From positions 1-64,000 of the forward strand of contig CAKMIX010000007.1 of assembly GCA_927362715.1 (NCBI GenBank): a DNA stretch of 64,000 nt, read 5' to 3'. Below are positions 16,679-26,219 of this stretch, piece after piece. Within the stretch, counting starts at the first letter, position 1. Each line of letters starts with the position of its first letter. Below the pieces are notes generated by a model. The model did not search any database. It was not told where the DNA came from and saw only the letters and a list, made by a program, of their open reading frames with translations. The DNA is from an uncultured Clostridia bacterium (lineage in GTDB: Bacteria; Bacillota; Clostridia; Oscillospirales; Acutalibacteraceae). The position numbers were made by a program, and so were the translations under genes.

Positions 16679-17689
16679 TCAGACCTCGTCGTCCCAGTTG
16701 TCGTCAAGCTCGAAGTCCTTATGCATGACCTCGCGCACGGCCTCGATGATGCCGTTGGCGTCGATGCCGACGATGGACATGATATCCTCATGCAGCCCGA
16801 TGGGCGCGAATTGGTCGGGATGACCGAGCTTTTTGAACGCGCAGCCCTTGCCGGATTCCACGACGACCTCCGCGACTGCGGAACCAAGCCCGCCGAGCAC
16901 ACTGTGATCCTCGACCGTGATGATGCGGCGGGTGTCCTGCACCGCCTTGAGGATGGCTTCCTTGTCGATGGGCTTGATCGTATGCATATTGAGCACGCGC
17001 ACCTTCAAGCCGTCGGCATTCTCCAGGAACTTTGCCGCTTCGCGCGCCTGGAACACGCACGAGCCGCAGGCGATGACCGTGATATCGGTGCCGGGATGCA
17101 CCTCCACCGCCTTGCCGACCTCAAAGCCGTAATCCTCGTTATCGTACAGCACGCGGTCAAACCCACGGTTGATGCGGATGTAATAGGGGCCGAAATTCTC
17201 ATACGCCGCCTTGACCGCGTTCGCGGTCTCGTAGCCGTCCGCCGGGCAGATGACCGTCAGGTTCGGCATGGCGCGCGTCACTGCCAAATCAACAATGGCG
17301 TGGTGCGTGGAACCTGCCTGCCCAAACGACGTGCCCGCGTGGGTGGCGATGATCTTTGCATTGACGTTCTGATAGCAGATGTCGGTGTGCAGCTGGTCTG
17401 CCGCACGCAGCGACGCGAACACCGAGAAGGTGGAGGCGAAGGGAACAAGCCCCGCGCGCGCCATACCTGCCGCGACGCCCAGCATGTTCTGCTCGGCAAT
17501 GCCGACGTTGAACACGCGCTCCGGGCAGGCGTTGGTGAAGTCCTGCAGCTTCGTCGAGGTGGCAAGGTCTGCCGTGACCGCGACGATCTCCTTATGTTCT
17601 TTGGCAAGTTCCGCCAGCGTTTTGCCGTAGATTTCCGAAGTGGAAAGCTCGGGGGTCTCAATGACGTTATAAACAAATCCTCCAGCCAT
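16679..17689 (-). CDS. transketolase, C-terminal subunit
   Basis: 336 residues: the pyrimidine-binding and C-terminal domains of a split transketolase. The motif GIAEQNMLGVAAGMA includes the Glu that activates thiamine diphosphate, followed by FASTFSVFASLRAADQ. It pairs with the N-terminal subunit encoded just upstream; the two genes overlap by one base (TAATG), so they are translationally coupled. Together they should transfer two-carbon ketol units. Split transketolases of this kind occur both in central metabolism and in secondary pathways; the neighbours favour a dedicated pathway. Confidence 0.92.
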   Translation of the reverse strand: MAGGFVYNVIETPELSTSEIYGKTLAELAKEHKEIVAVTADLATSTKLQDFTNACPERVFNVGIAEQNMLGVAAGMARAGLVPFASTFSVFASLRAADQLHTDICYQNVNAKIIATHAGTSFGQAGSTHHAIVDLAVTRAMPNLTVICPADGYETANAVKAAYENFGPYYIRINRGFDRVLYDNEDYGFEVGKAVEVHPGTDITVIACGSCVFQAREAAKFLENADGLKVRVLNMHTIKPIDKEAILKAVQDTRRIITVEDHSVLGGLGSAVAEVVVESGKGCAFKKLGHPDQFAPIGLHEDIMSIVGIDANGIIEAVREVMHKDFELDDNWDDEV

Positions 17690-18567
17690 TACGCAAACTC
17701 CTTTCCGCAGCGCGCAATGCGCTCGGCGCTGTATTCATCCAGATCCTTCGCGGCGGTTTTCGCCATTTCGTCGTCGATCGCGCCGTAGTGCCATTTGTAG
17801 TTGCCCGCCGTCAGCTTGATGCCGACGCCCTTGACGGTATCCGCCACGATGACGCTCGGTTTTTCGGTGCAGGCGTGCGCCTCGTCGATGGCGCGGCACA
17901 GATCCACAATGTCGTTGCCGTTGCAGGTGATCGTGTTGAGCCCGAACGCCGTGAATTTATCGGCCAGCGGCTCGAGCTTCATCACGTCCTCGGTATTGCC
18001 GTCGATCATGCAGTGGTTGCGGTCGACAATGGTGATGCAGTTGGTGAGGTTGTAATGGCGGATGGTCATTAAGCCCTCCCAGTTGGAGCCCTCATCCAGC
18101 TCGCCGTCGCCGGTGACGACATAAGTCGTGTAATCCTTGCCAAGGACCCGTGCGGCGATCGCCGTGCCTGCGGCGATCGGGATGCCGTGGCCCAGCGACC
18201 CGGTGGACGCATCTACGCCGACGACCTTGTTGGAATCCAGATGGATGCCCATTTTGGAGTTCGTCAGGTTGAAGGTCTTAAGCTGCTCGGGATCGTTCCA
18301 GCCGAGGTCGCACAGCACGGGCGCATAAGCGATGCCCGCGTGGCCTTTACTCAGAATGAAGCGGTCGCGGTCTTCCCACTTCGGGTCATCGAGCTTGATG
18401 TTCAAATAGCGGTGATACATAACGGTCAGAATGTCCATGACACTCATGCCGCCGCCGATGTGGCCGCTGCCCGCCCAAACCGTGGTTTGCAGGCAGAGGT
18501 GGCGCAGGTCGTTTGCCTTTTTCTCCAGCGCCAGCCACTCGTCCTTGGTCAAAGGTGCTCTTTGCAT
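17689..18567 (-). CDS. transketolase, N-terminal (thiamine diphosphate-binding) subunit
   Basis: 292 residues. The thiamine diphosphate/metal motif is present: GDGELDEGSNWEG followed by N of ITIVDRNHCMID. Also visible are SGHIGGGMS and LSKGHAGIAY, both substrate/cofactor-contact motifs of transketolase. The ATG at 18567 follows GGGAGG by 8 bases. Third gene of the operon; it ends in TAATG overlapping the C-terminal subunit. Confidence 0.93.
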   Translation of the reverse strand: MQRAPLTKDEWLALEKKANDLRHLCLQTTVWAGSGHIGGGMSVMDILTVMYHRYLNIKLDDPKWEDRDRFILSKGHAGIAYAPVLCDLGWNDPEQLKTFNLTNSKMGIHLDSNKVVGVDASTGSLGHGIPIAAGTAIAARVLGKDYTTYVVTGDGELDEGSNWEGLMTIRHYNLTNCITIVDRNHCMIDGNTEDVMKLEPLADKFTAFGLNTITCNGNDIVDLCRAIDEAHACTEKPSVIVADTVKGVGIKLTAGNYKWHYGAIDDEMAKTAAKDLDEYSAERIARCGKEFA

Positions 18568-18620
18568 AGTTTTCCTCCCTTATATCGCTGCGGCGGATGC
18601 CGCAAATCGTTTCCGCTTTC

Positions 18621-19889
18621 TTAAGCTTTGAGCTCCGGGTGCCGCTTTTCGACCACGCCGAATGCATCCTCTGCGATCTCGATCGCTTTTTTGATGTCCT
18701 CGTCGGTGACGGCGGCGTTGATGAAGTGGTTGTGGTGCGACGCCAAAAACAGCCCGCGGCTGACGCATTCGGCGATCCATTCCTGATGGAGCATCAGGCT
18801 GTCGTCGTTGGCAATGCGCAGATAGAAGAGCGCCGGCTCACCCGAAACGACCAGATCGAACCCGTGCTCGGCGGCTGCCGCCTTGAAGCCCTCCGTGAGC
18901 TTCGTGCCTTTTTCACGGAACATGGTCGGGATGTCGAGCTTCTTCATTTTGTTGATGCACGCGATGCTCGCTGCAAACGGGACGGCGCTCATCCAGTACG
19001 AGCCCGTGTAGGTGATGCCCGAAACCGTGCTCTTCATATGCTCGCCGCCGCAAAGCGCCGACATGTTGTAGCCGTTGGCAAGCGCCTTGCAGAAGCAGAT
19101 GAGGTCGGCTTTGATGCCGTAGTAATGGTCGGAGCCCTGCAGATCAAGGCGGAAGCCCGTGCGCACGTCGTCGAAGATGAGCACCATGCCCTTTTCGTCG
19201 CAGAACTTGCGCACCGCCTGCCAATATTCCTTGGAGGCGACTTCATTATCCTTGAAGTTGCCGTGGTCGTAAGGCTGTGCAATGAGGCCCGCCACGTCGC
19301 CGTCGCAGGCATTGTAGGCGTCCTCCAGTGCTTGCAGGTTGAACCACGGCACGACCACGTTGTTTGCAACGTCCTCGGGCAGGATGCCGGGATAGTCCAC
19401 CTTCTGCGCCCACTGGAAGTCGCCGTGGTAATAGCCCTTTAAGAAGAACATCTTCTTCTTGTGCGTGTGTGCGCGCGCTGCCATGACTGCAAGCGTGGTG
19501 GTGTCCGAGCCGTTCTTTGCAAAGAACGCCCAATCCGCCGAAGCGACGGTATCCACCAGATTTTCGGCACATTCCACCATGACCTTGGACGGCGAGGTGG
19601 TGCAGTTGCCGAGCTTTAACTGCTTGAGTGCCGCAGCGTCCACATCGGGATCGTTATAGCCGAGCACGTTCGGCCCGTAGGCGCACATGAAGTCGATGTA
19701 CTTGTTGCCGTCCACATCCCAGAAATAGGTGCCCTGCGCCTTTTCCGAGAAAAACGGCCATTTCGAGACCGGCACCCAAAGTCCTTCGGCGGGGCCGAGA
19801 TGCCCGTAAATGCCCGAGGGGATCACCTTGACGGCACGTTCAAAATATTCGCGGCTTTTATCATGCTTGTATTCCGGAAATTTGCTCAT
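18621..19889 (-). CDS. class III PLP aminotransferase / glutamate-1-semialdehyde aminomutase-like
   Basis: 422 residues. Fold-type I aminotransferase with the substrate-region motif NGSDTTTLAVMAAR, the PLP-contacting Asp in VLIFDDVRTGFR, and the Schiff-base Lys in ICFCKALANGY. The N-terminal pattern (IPSGIYGHLGP...DVDGNKYIDFMCAYG) resembles HemL-type enzymes. No other tetrapyrrole genes are nearby and the neighbours are transketolase and SCP2 proteins, so a role in heme synthesis is unlikely. It probably transaminates a keto- or aldehyde group in the operon's product. GGGAGGAG lies upstream of the ATG at 19889. Confidence 0.88.
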   Translation of the reverse strand: MSKFPEYKHDKSREYFERAVKVIPSGIYGHLGPAEGLWVPVSKWPFFSEKAQGTYFWDVDGNKYIDFMCAYGPNVLGYNDPDVDAAALKQLKLGNCTTSPSKVMVECAENLVDTVASADWAFFAKNGSDTTTLAVMAARAHTHKKKMFFLKGYYHGDFQWAQKVDYPGILPEDVANNVVVPWFNLQALEDAYNACDGDVAGLIAQPYDHGNFKDNEVASKEYWQAVRKFCDEKGMVLIFDDVRTGFRLDLQGSDHYYGIKADLICFCKALANGYNMSALCGGEHMKSTVSGITYTGSYWMSAVPFAASIACINKMKKLDIPTMFREKGTKLTEGFKAAAAEHGFDLVVSGEPALFYLRIANDDSLMLHQEWIAECVSRGLFLASHHNHFINAAVTDEDIKKAIEIAEDAFGVVEKRHPELKA

Positions 19890-19905
19890 GTGAAAAGCTC
19901 CTCCC

Positions 19906-20667
19906 TTACGCTAAGTACAGTGCAACCCGGTCGAGGATGCGGTTCATGTTGTCTACCATCGAAAGCATCCCGCGGATCTCCACCGTACCGCGGCCGATGC
20001 ATTCCAGAGAATTGATCCTGCCGTTGAACAGGTCGTTTGCCAGCTGCAAAGAATCAAGCTGCATAATGGCGCGCGGCTTTTCGGGCGCTTTTTTGATCGC
20101 GACCAAATGATGATCCTTAACGCGCAGCGTGGCGGCGGGGCCGTTCTTGATAAGGAACGCAACGTCGCCGTCAAGCATATAGGAGGCACTCGCCTGCCCG
20201 ACCTTGTCCTGATTGCCGATCTGCGCAAGCGCCACGGCAATGGTATAAAACGTCAATACCGTGGACAGCTCAAAGAAGGCGGGATCACGCAGATTTTCCT
20301 CGCTCGGACGCAGGAATTCCGTCAGGCGGTCGGTGAGCGCCACAAACGTTTTCAGCAAAAAGCCGATCTTGGAAAAGCCCTTGACGGGGATAGGCGTGAC
20401 GGTGCCGTCGATCATCCCATTGAATTTCTCGCAGGAGGAAAACGGGATCAGAATGTCGTGCGGCTGCTTGCCGTCCTCCATGCGGCAGCCCTTACAGGTA
20501 AATTTGATGGTTGCGCAAGGCCCGCCCTTGACGTCAAAGCAGACGGATACGGGCTTTTTGAGCTCGTATAAGATCTCCTTGGCTTTGGTATCCAGCTCGC
20601 ACAGGTTTTCAAGCGTGCCGAGAACCCCGTACAGGTTGACGAACGCCAGTGTTCTTGAATCGGTCAA
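19906..20667 (-). CDS. SCP2-like domain protein
   Basis: 253 residues, first gene of the operon. The C-terminal third (IMQLDSLQLANDLFNGRINSLECIGRGTVEIRG) matches the strand-helix-strand pattern of SCP2 lipid-carrier domains. The N-terminal part has a Cys cluster (KFTCKGCRMEDG) not usual in the family. The start is TTG at 20667, with GGAGG 7 bases upstream. A strong promoter lies at 20726-20754. Ligand unknown. Confidence 0.75.
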   Translation of the reverse strand: MTDSRTLAFVNLYGVLGTLENLCELDTKAKEILYELKKPVSVCFDVKGGPCATIKFTCKGCRMEDGKQPHDILIPFSSCEKFNGMIDGTVTPIPVKGFSKIGFLLKTFVALTDRLTEFLRPSEENLRDPAFFELSTVLTFYTIAVALAQIGNQDKVGQASASYMLDGDVAFLIKNGPAATLRVKDHHLVAIKKAPEKPRAIMQLDSLQLANDLFNGRINSLECIGRGTVEIRGMLSMVDNMNRILDRVALYLA

Positions 20668-20725
20668 TGGAATTCCTCCTTCACGTTTTGATTGCCGACA
20701 TAGTTCCCAAGAAAACTATGTGAAA

Positions 20726-20754
20726 AGTATAGCAAATCTTTCATGCAAAGTCAA
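20726..20754 (-). promoter_or_regulatory. promoter of the SCP2/aminotransferase/transketolase operon
   Basis: Minus-strand TTGACT (20749-20754), 17-base spacer, TATACT (20726-20731). It ends 59 bases before the first start codon. All five genes follow with gaps of at most ~55 bases, so this is likely the operon's main promoter. Confidence 0.8.
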
Positions 20755-20876
20755 CGAAAACCCGTGAGCTTGCCCTTAAAAATCCGTGGAAAAGCGTGCA
20801 TATGTCTGTATGCGGCGGAAATGGAAAAAAACAGGTGATTTTTTCTGGCAAGTGTGGTACAATGTTATATGTATAT

Positions 20877-20920
20877 GGTCGTTTTCCGAAAAGCTGCGTA
20901 AGGCTTCGGTGAAAACGGTC
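20877..20920 (+). promoter_or_regulatory. leader hairpin ahead of secA
   Basis: GGTCGTTTTC-CGAA pairs with TTCG-GT-GAAAACGGTC (two G-U pairs, small bulge), leaving a ~14-base loop. It ends 7 bases before the GGAAAGGACGAG ribosome binding region of secA. Whether it regulates secA is unknown. Confidence 0.4.
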
Positions 20921-20937
20921 GGAAAGGACGAGAAGCC

Positions 20938-23664
20938 ATGTCATTTTTGAAAAAAATATTCGGCGACTATTCCTCGCGTGAGATCAAACGGATCCTGCCG
21001 CTGCAAAAGCGGGTGCTCGCGCTCGAGAGCGAATACGCCGCATTGACCGATGAGGAATTGAAGGCCAAGACCCCGCAGCTTCGCGAGCGCCTGCAAAACG
21101 GCGAGACGCTCGACGACATCCTGCCCGAAGCGTTCGCGACCTGCCGCGAGGCGGCATCGCGCGTACTTAATATGAAGCACTTCCCCGTGCAGATCATCGG
21201 CGGTATCGTACTCCACCAGGGGCGCATTGCCGAAATGAAGACCGGTGAGGGCAAAACGCTGGTGGCAACGCTCCCCGCCTATTTGAACGCCCTTGCGGGC
21301 AAAGGCGTACACATCGTTACGGTCAACGACTACCTTGCCCGCCGCGACTCGGAGTGGATGGGCAAGCTGTACCGCTTTTTGGGTCTTTCGGTGGGGCTCA
21401 TTGTTCACGAGTGCACCAACGAGGAGCGCAAAGCGGCATACGCCGCCGACATCACCTACGGCACGAACAACGAAATGGGCTTCGACTACCTGCGCGACAA
21501 CATGGTGCTGTATGCAAACCAGCGCGTCCAGCGCGGGCACAGCTTTGCCATCGTCGATGAGGTAGACTCCATTTTGATCGACGAGGCGCGCACGCCGCTG
21601 ATCATTTCCGGGCAGGGCGACAAGTCCACCGATCTTTATAAGATCGCGGACAGTTTTGCGAAATCCCTGAAAATGGTCACGGTCAAGGAGCTGGATACCA
21701 AGGTCAACGCCGAGGACGTGGTAGACGCGGACGGCGATTTCGTCGTGGACGAAAAAGCGCGCAGCGCGACGCTGACGAAGCGCGGCATTGCAAAAGCCGA
21801 AAAATTCTTTAACATTGAAAACCTGATGGACGCAGAGAACATCACGATCCTGCACCACATTGAGCAGGCGATCCGCGCCATCGGCGTGATGAAGCGCGAT
21901 GTGGACTATGTTGTCAAGGACGGCGAGGTGCTCATCGTCGACGAGTTCACCGGCCGCATCATGCTCGGCCGCCGTTACAGCGAAGGACTTCACCAAGCGA
22001 TCGAGGCGAAGGAAGGCGTCAAGGTCGAGCGCGAGTCCAAAACGCTTGCGACCATCACCTTCCAGAACTATTTCCGCCTGTACAACAAGCTGTCCGGTAT
22101 GACCGGTACGGCGATGACCGAAAGTCCCGAGTTCCAGGACATCTATTCGCTCGACGTTGTTGCTATCCCGACCAATAAGCCGATGATCCGCGTGGACGAA
22201 CCCGATGTGCTGTATAAGACCGAGCAGGCAAAGTTCAATGCGATCATCGAGCAGATCCTCGCCTGCCACGAAAAAGGGCAGCCCGTGCTTGTGGGTACGA
22301 TCAGCATTGAAAAGAGCGAAGCGCTCTCCAAAGCGCTGCGCAAGCGCGGCATCAAGCACGAGGTTCTTAATGCGAAGTACCATGAAAAGGAAGCCGAGAT
22401 CATCGCGCAGGCGGGCAAATACGGCGCCGTGACCATCGCCACGAACATGGCGGGCCGCGGCACGGACATCATCCTCGGCGGGAACCCCGAATTTATGGCA
22501 AAAGCGGAGATGCGCAAAAAGGGCTTCTCGGAAGAGCTTATCGCCGAGGCGACGGGCTTTGCCGAGACGGACAACGAAGAGATCCTCGACGCGCGCAAGA
22601 CCTTCCGGGAGCTGGAAGATAAGCACAAAGCCGAGATCGGTGCGGAAGCCGACGCCGTGCGCGAAGCGGGCGGGCTTTACATCATCGGTACCGAGCGCCA
22701 CGAGTCGCGGCGTATCGACAACCAGCTGCGCGGGCGTTCGGGCCGTCAGGGCGACCCCGGCCGCAGCCGTTTCTATCTCTCTGCCGAAGACGAGCTGCTG
22801 CGTCTGTTCGCAGGCGACCGCTTCTACACGGTGCTTGATTCGTTCAAATCTGTCGGCGACATGCCCATCGAGACCAAAATGCTGACAAACCTGATCGAGA
22901 ATGCACAGAAGAAAGTGGAAGGCAACAACTTCGCCGCACGCCGCAACGTCCTGAAATTCGACGACGTGATGAACAAGCAGCGCGAGGTCATTTACGGGCA
23001 GCGCAACCAGGTGCTCGACGGCGTGGACCTGCACGCGACCATTCAGAAAATGATCGACGACTTCTGCACGGCACAGGCGGCGTTCTACTGCCCCGCAGCC
23101 TTACCGAAGAGCGACTGGAACCTGCGCGGCATGCAGACGAAGCTCGGCTGGCTGCTTGGGGACACGGACGTGGAATCGATCACTTCGCAGGAAGCGTGCG
23201 CCGACCTGCTCAAAGATCTGGCAGACAAACGCTATCAAGCGCAGGCGGAAAAGTTCGGCGACTTTATCATGGGCGAGCTCGAGCGCAAGATCCTGCTGCA
23301 AAACGTGGATCTGCGCTGGATGGACCACATCGATGCGATGGAGGAGCTCAAGCGCGGCATCTACCTGCGCTCTTACGGCCAACAGGATCCGGTCGTTGCG
23401 TTCCGCCGCGAGAGCTTCGATATGTTTGACGAAATGACGGCCGCCATCCAGGAGGGCACCGTCGTAGGCATCCTGACCGTGCAGCTGCGCACGAATCAGG
23501 AGGTCAAGCGCGAACAGCAGGTCAAGATCACGGGCACATCCGGCGGCACGGACGGCAGCGAAAAGCGCCAGCCCGTGCGCAAGGCGAAAAAGCCCGGCCG
23601 GAACGACCCCTGCCCCTGCGGCAGCGGCAAAAAGTATAAGCATTGCTGCGGCAAGGATGATTAA
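20938..23664 (+). CDS. secA: preprotein translocase ATPase SecA
   Basis: 908 residues, full length. Motor of the Sec export pathway, acting at the membrane with SecYEG. Walker A is in [19 protein letters not shown]; the DEAD-type motif is [16 protein letters not shown]; motif VI-type arginines are in [13 protein letters not shown]. The C-terminus has the zinc-binding tail [17 protein letters not shown], which binds SecB or ribosomes in other bacteria. ATG at 20938 with AAAGGACGAG upstream. It stands alone, divergent from the SCP2 operon, and ends in a bidirectional terminator. Confidence 0.98.
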   Translation: MSFLKKIFGDYSSREIKRILPLQKRVLALESEYAALTDEELKAKTPQLRERLQNGETLDDILPEAFATCREAASRVLNMKHFPVQIIGGIVLHQGRIAEMKTGEGKTLVATLPAYLNALAGKGVHIVTVNDYLARRDSEWMGKLYRFLGLSVGLIVHECTNEERKAAYAADITYGTNNEMGFDYLRDNMVLYANQRVQRGHSFAIVDEVDSILIDEARTPLIISGQGDKSTDLYKIADSFAKSLKMVTVKELDTKVNAEDVVDADGDFVVDEKARSATLTKRGIAKAEKFFNIENLMDAENITILHHIEQAIRAIGVMKRDVDYVVKDGEVLIVDEFTGRIMLGRRYSEGLHQAIEAKEGVKVERESKTLATITFQNYFRLYNKLSGMTGTAMTESPEFQDIYSLDVVAIPTNKPMIRVDEPDVLYKTEQAKFNAIIEQILACHEKGQPVLVGTISIEKSEALSKALRKRGIKHEVLNAKYHEKEAEIIAQAGKYGAVTIATNMAGRGTDIILGGNPEFMAKAEMRKKGFSEELIAEATGFAETDNEEILDARKTFRELEDKHKAEIGAEADAVREAGGLYIIGTERHESRRIDNQLRGRSGRQGDPGRSRFYLSAEDELLRLFAGDRFYTVLDSFKSVGDMPIETKMLTNLIENAQKKVEGNNFAARRNVLKFDDVMNKQREVIYGQRNQVLDGVDLHATIQKMIDDFCTAQAAFYCPAALPKSDWNLRGMQTKLGWLLGDTDVESITSQEACADLLKDLADKRYQAQAEKFGDFIMGELERKILLQNVDLRWMDHIDAMEELKRGIYLRSYGQQDPVVAFRRESFDMFDEMTAAIQEGTVVGILTVQLRTNQEVKREQQVKITGTSGGTDGSEKRQPVRKAKKPGRNDPCPCGSGKKYKHCCGKDD

Positions 23665-23684
23665 ACCAAGAATCGAATATAACG

Positions 23685-23716
23685 CAGAAGCCCTCACCGA
23701 AAGGTGGGGGCTTCTG
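23685..23716. terminator. bidirectional terminator of secA and the Na/Pi cotransporter
   Basis: CAGAAGCC-CTCACC, GAAA loop, GGTGGGGGCTTCTG, then TTTT on plus. It overlaps the last codons of the convergent minus-strand gene (stop at 23694). Confidence 0.85.
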
Positions 23717-24728
23717 TTTTATGTGATGTTCGCATGTTGCAAATCCCCTTTTCGGGACGCAGCCTACGGTTGCGGCGCGGTCGGCGCCGTTTTTCATCCG
23801 GCAGGAGCCGTTCCGAAAGACGGGCGAGCGCGCCGCCGAACGGGAACAGCAGCAGTGTGCTTGCTATGTTGAACAGGGTGTGGAAATGCGCGATCTGTGC
23901 GGCGGGGTCGCCGGGGGCGAGCGCCTGCATCAGTTCGGGCAGCGGCATTGCCATGCACAACGGTGTAAAGATCGCCGTGCCTATGGCGTTGAACAAAATA
24001 TGCACCGCGGCCGCGCGCTTGGCGTTTTGGGAAGTCCCGACGGCGGCGAGAGCTGCCGTAACGCAGGTACCAATGTTCTGCCCGAACAGCACATACACAG
24101 CAGCGTCCGCGCCGATCAGGCCGTTTGCCGCGAGCGCCTGTAAGATGCCGACGGCGGCAGACGAGGATTGGATCACCGCCGTAAATACTGTGCCCGCAAG
24201 GATGCCGAGCAGCGGACTTTCAAATGCGGTGAGCAGGCGGATAAACTGCAGCGACCGCGCAAGCGGCGCAAGGGCGTCGCTCATTTCGGTCATGCCGAGA
24301 AACAAAAAGCCGAGTCCTGCTGTCACCTGACCGCAAAGCCGCAGGGCGCGGCGTTTCGAGAAGACCGCAGGGAGCACCCCGCAGATCGCAAAAATGGGGG
24401 CGAGCTGCCCGAAATCGAGCGCGACGAGCTGGCCTGTGACGGTCGTCCCGATGTTTGCACCCATGATGACGCCGACCGCCTGTTTAAGCGTCATCACCCC
24501 TGCGTTCACAAAGCCGACGACCATGACCGTCACCGCAGAGGAGGATTGGATAACGGCCGTCACGCCGGTGCCGACGAGCACCCCCGCAAGCGGGCGGTCG
24601 GTCAGCCTCGAAAGCAGCCTTTGCAGCCGCTTACCCGCCGCTTCCTCCAGCCCCGTACTCATCATCTGCATCCCGTATAAAAACAGCGCGAGCCCCGCAA
24701 GCAGGCGCAACACCTCCGTCCCCCGCAT
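23694..24728 (-). CDS. Na/Pi cotransporter family protein
   Basis: 344 residues from the ATG at 24728, chosen for its AAGGAGG site 7 bases upstream. Two repeats of the family's QSSSA motif are present (VIQSSSAVTVMVVGF and VIQSSSAAVGILQAL), each beginning a hydrophobic helix pair, as in NptA/YjbB-type sodium-phosphate symporters. About eight membrane segments. The PhoU-like C-terminal domain of longer family members is absent; the tail is a short basic extension (RRRPRRNRRLR) whose coding sequence runs into the shared terminator. Confidence 0.9.
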   Translation of the reverse strand: MRGTEVLRLLAGLALFLYGMQMMSTGLEEAAGKRLQRLLSRLTDRPLAGVLVGTGVTAVIQSSSAVTVMVVGFVNAGVMTLKQAVGVIMGANIGTTVTGQLVALDFGQLAPIFAICGVLPAVFSKRRALRLCGQVTAGLGFLFLGMTEMSDALAPLARSLQFIRLLTAFESPLLGILAGTVFTAVIQSSSAAVGILQALAANGLIGADAAVYVLFGQNIGTCVTAALAAVGTSQNAKRAAAVHILFNAIGTAIFTPLCMAMPLPELMQALAPGDPAAQIAHFHTLFNIASTLLLFPFGGALARLSERLLPDEKRRRPRRNRRLRPEKGICNMRTSHKTEAPTFR

Positions 24729-24879
24729 ACGCGTCCTCCTTTTCTGCACAAAGCCATACAATCGTATGACGTGCGCGACGAACGTATGCGTGAAAAGGGC
24801 GGGCGCTCCTGCTTGTAAACAAACTAATCCGCAATCCGCCTTTTATAAAAATTTTTTCAGACGCCGTAAGACGCCGTCT

Positions 24880-25041
24880 TGGGGCACCCCCGGCGAGGGT
24901 GCCCCAGGCCAAACAGTCCACAGGACTGTTTGGCTTCCCCTCCTGCGCTTTTGGCTGAAAAGGATTTCGCGTCCTGCGGGACGCGACGGGGGCGCCGCCC
25001 CTCGACCCCGCCGCCTTTTGTAAAAGGCGGACGAAAACTTT
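24880..25041 (-). repeat. five-hairpin structured repeat, copy B
   Basis: Minus-strand counterpart of the element at 15556-15720. Stems: hairpin 1 at 25011-25030, hairpin 2 at 24987-25004, hairpin 3 at 24967-24986, hairpin 4 at 24908-24934, hairpin 5 at 24880-24906. Compared with copy A, stem bases change on both sides together (for example A-T to G-C in hairpin 1, the whole outer stem in hairpins 4 and 5) while TGT and TCGCCRG loops and the linkers are kept. It fills most of the 404-base gap between leuB and the Na/Pi transporter gene. Confidence 0.75.
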
Positions 25042-25074
25042 AACAAATCTTTTTATAGCTTTTGCAACAGACTA

Positions 25075-25107
25075 AGGCGGGCGCTTCCGAGAAAGAAGTG
25101 CCCGCCT
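25075..25107. terminator. terminator-like hairpin downstream of leuB
   Basis: AGGCGGGCGCTT pairs with AAGTGCCCGCCT; it lies 26 bases beyond the leuB stop. A T-rich stretch follows only on the plus strand, so it is a weak intrinsic terminator for leuB. Confidence 0.5.
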
Positions 25108-25132
25108 GTTCTTTATTTTGGATCGACTTTGC

Positions 25133-26203
25133 TTACAGCAGGGAAGCGACCATATCGCCCATTTCGGAAGTAGAGACCTTGCGAAAGCCCTCTTCATAAA
25201 TATCGGGTGTGCGCACCGTCTCAAGTGCCGTATTCACCGCGTTTTCGATCGCCGCTGCCGCCTGCGGCTCGTCGAGTGAGTACCGAAGCATCATCGCCGC
25301 AGAGAGGATCGTGGCAAGCGGGTTTGCGATCCCCTGCCCCGCGATGTCGGGCGCGGAGCCGTGGATGGGCTCGTAAAGCCCGAATTTGCCCTCCGCGAGA
25401 GACGCAGAAGCGAGCATGCCGATCGAGCCCGAAATCATGGACGCTTCATCCGACAAAATATCGCCGAACATGTTGGAAGTCACGATCACGTCGAACTGCT
25501 TCGGGTTGCGCACAAGCTGCATGGCGCAGTTGTCCACATACATGTGGTTGAGCTCCACCTCCGGGTAGTCGGCGGACATTTCGATGACCGTCTTGCGCCA
25601 CAGCCGCGAAGAGTCGAGCACATTCGCCTTGTCGACGCTTGTCAGCTTTTTATTGCGCTTCATCGCCATTTCGAAGGCGGTTTTTGCGATGCGGCGGATC
25701 TCCGGCACGGAATACTGCTCGGTATCATAGGCATACGCGACACCGTTTTCCTCGCCCGTGCCGCGCTTGCCGAAGTAGATGCCGCCCGTAAGCTCCCGGA
25801 CGATGAGGAGATCCATGCTGTCACCGATGATCTCGTCCTTAATGGGCGACGCGCTCTTAAGCGGCTTGAAAATCGTCGCGGGGCGCAAATTCGCATACAG
25901 CCCCAGCGCACTGCGAATACCCAGAAGCCCCGCTTCGGGACGGTTGGAACCGGGCTGGCTGTCCCATTTCGGGCCGCCGACCGCGCCCAAAAATACGCAG
26001 TCTGCCGCCTTACAGGCGTCTACGGTCTCTTCCGGCAGCGGCACGCCCGTTGCGTCGATCGCCGCACCGCCCATCAGCCGCTCGTCACAGACCATTTTGA
26101 ATCCGAATTTTTCCCCGGCGGCATCCAAGACCTTCAGCGCCTCGTCCACGATCTCGGGGCCGATGCCGTCGCCCTTTAACACCACGATCTTATGTTCTCT
26201 CAT
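25133..26203 (-). CDS. leuB: 3-isopropylmalate dehydrogenase
   Basis: 356 residues, standard length. Oxidatively decarboxylates 3-isopropylmalate with NAD in leucine synthesis. Visible family motifs: [12 protein letters not shown] at the N-terminus, AVGGPKWD, the substrate loop [13 protein letters not shown], and the NAD-site segment [18 protein letters not shown]. The ATG has AAAAGGAGC upstream. Last gene of the leuA/methyltransferase/leuB cluster under the Leu T-box; leuCD are not in this window. Confidence 0.97.
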   Translation of the reverse strand: MREHKIVVLKGDGIGPEIVDEALKVLDAAGEKFGFKMVCDERLMGGAAIDATGVPLPEETVDACKAADCVFLGAVGGPKWDSQPGSNRPEAGLLGIRSALGLYANLRPATIFKPLKSASPIKDEIIGDSMDLLIVRELTGGIYFGKRGTGEENGVAYAYDTEQYSVPEIRRIAKTAFEMAMKRNKKLTSVDKANVLDSSRLWRKTVIEMSADYPEVELNHMYVDNCAMQLVRNPKQFDVIVTSNMFGDILSDEASMISGSIGMLASASLAEGKFGLYEPIHGSAPDIAGQGIANPLATILSAAMMLRYSLDEPQAAAAIENAVNTALETVRTPDIYEEGFRKVSTSEMGDMVASLL

Positions 26204-26219
26204 GTTCTATTGCTCCTTT

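Noticed and set aside
16679-18567. Transketolase broken by a frameshift
   Set aside because: The two halves each have their own ribosome binding site and a TAATG junction at the natural domain boundary; split transketolases are a normal form.
18621-19889. Assigning hemL
   Set aside because: The sequence is HemL-like, but no tetrapyrrole genes are near and the operon partners indicate another substrate.
20941-23034. 697-codon open frame on minus, opposite secA
   Set aside because: Antisense shadow of secA; no start signals and no recognisable family.
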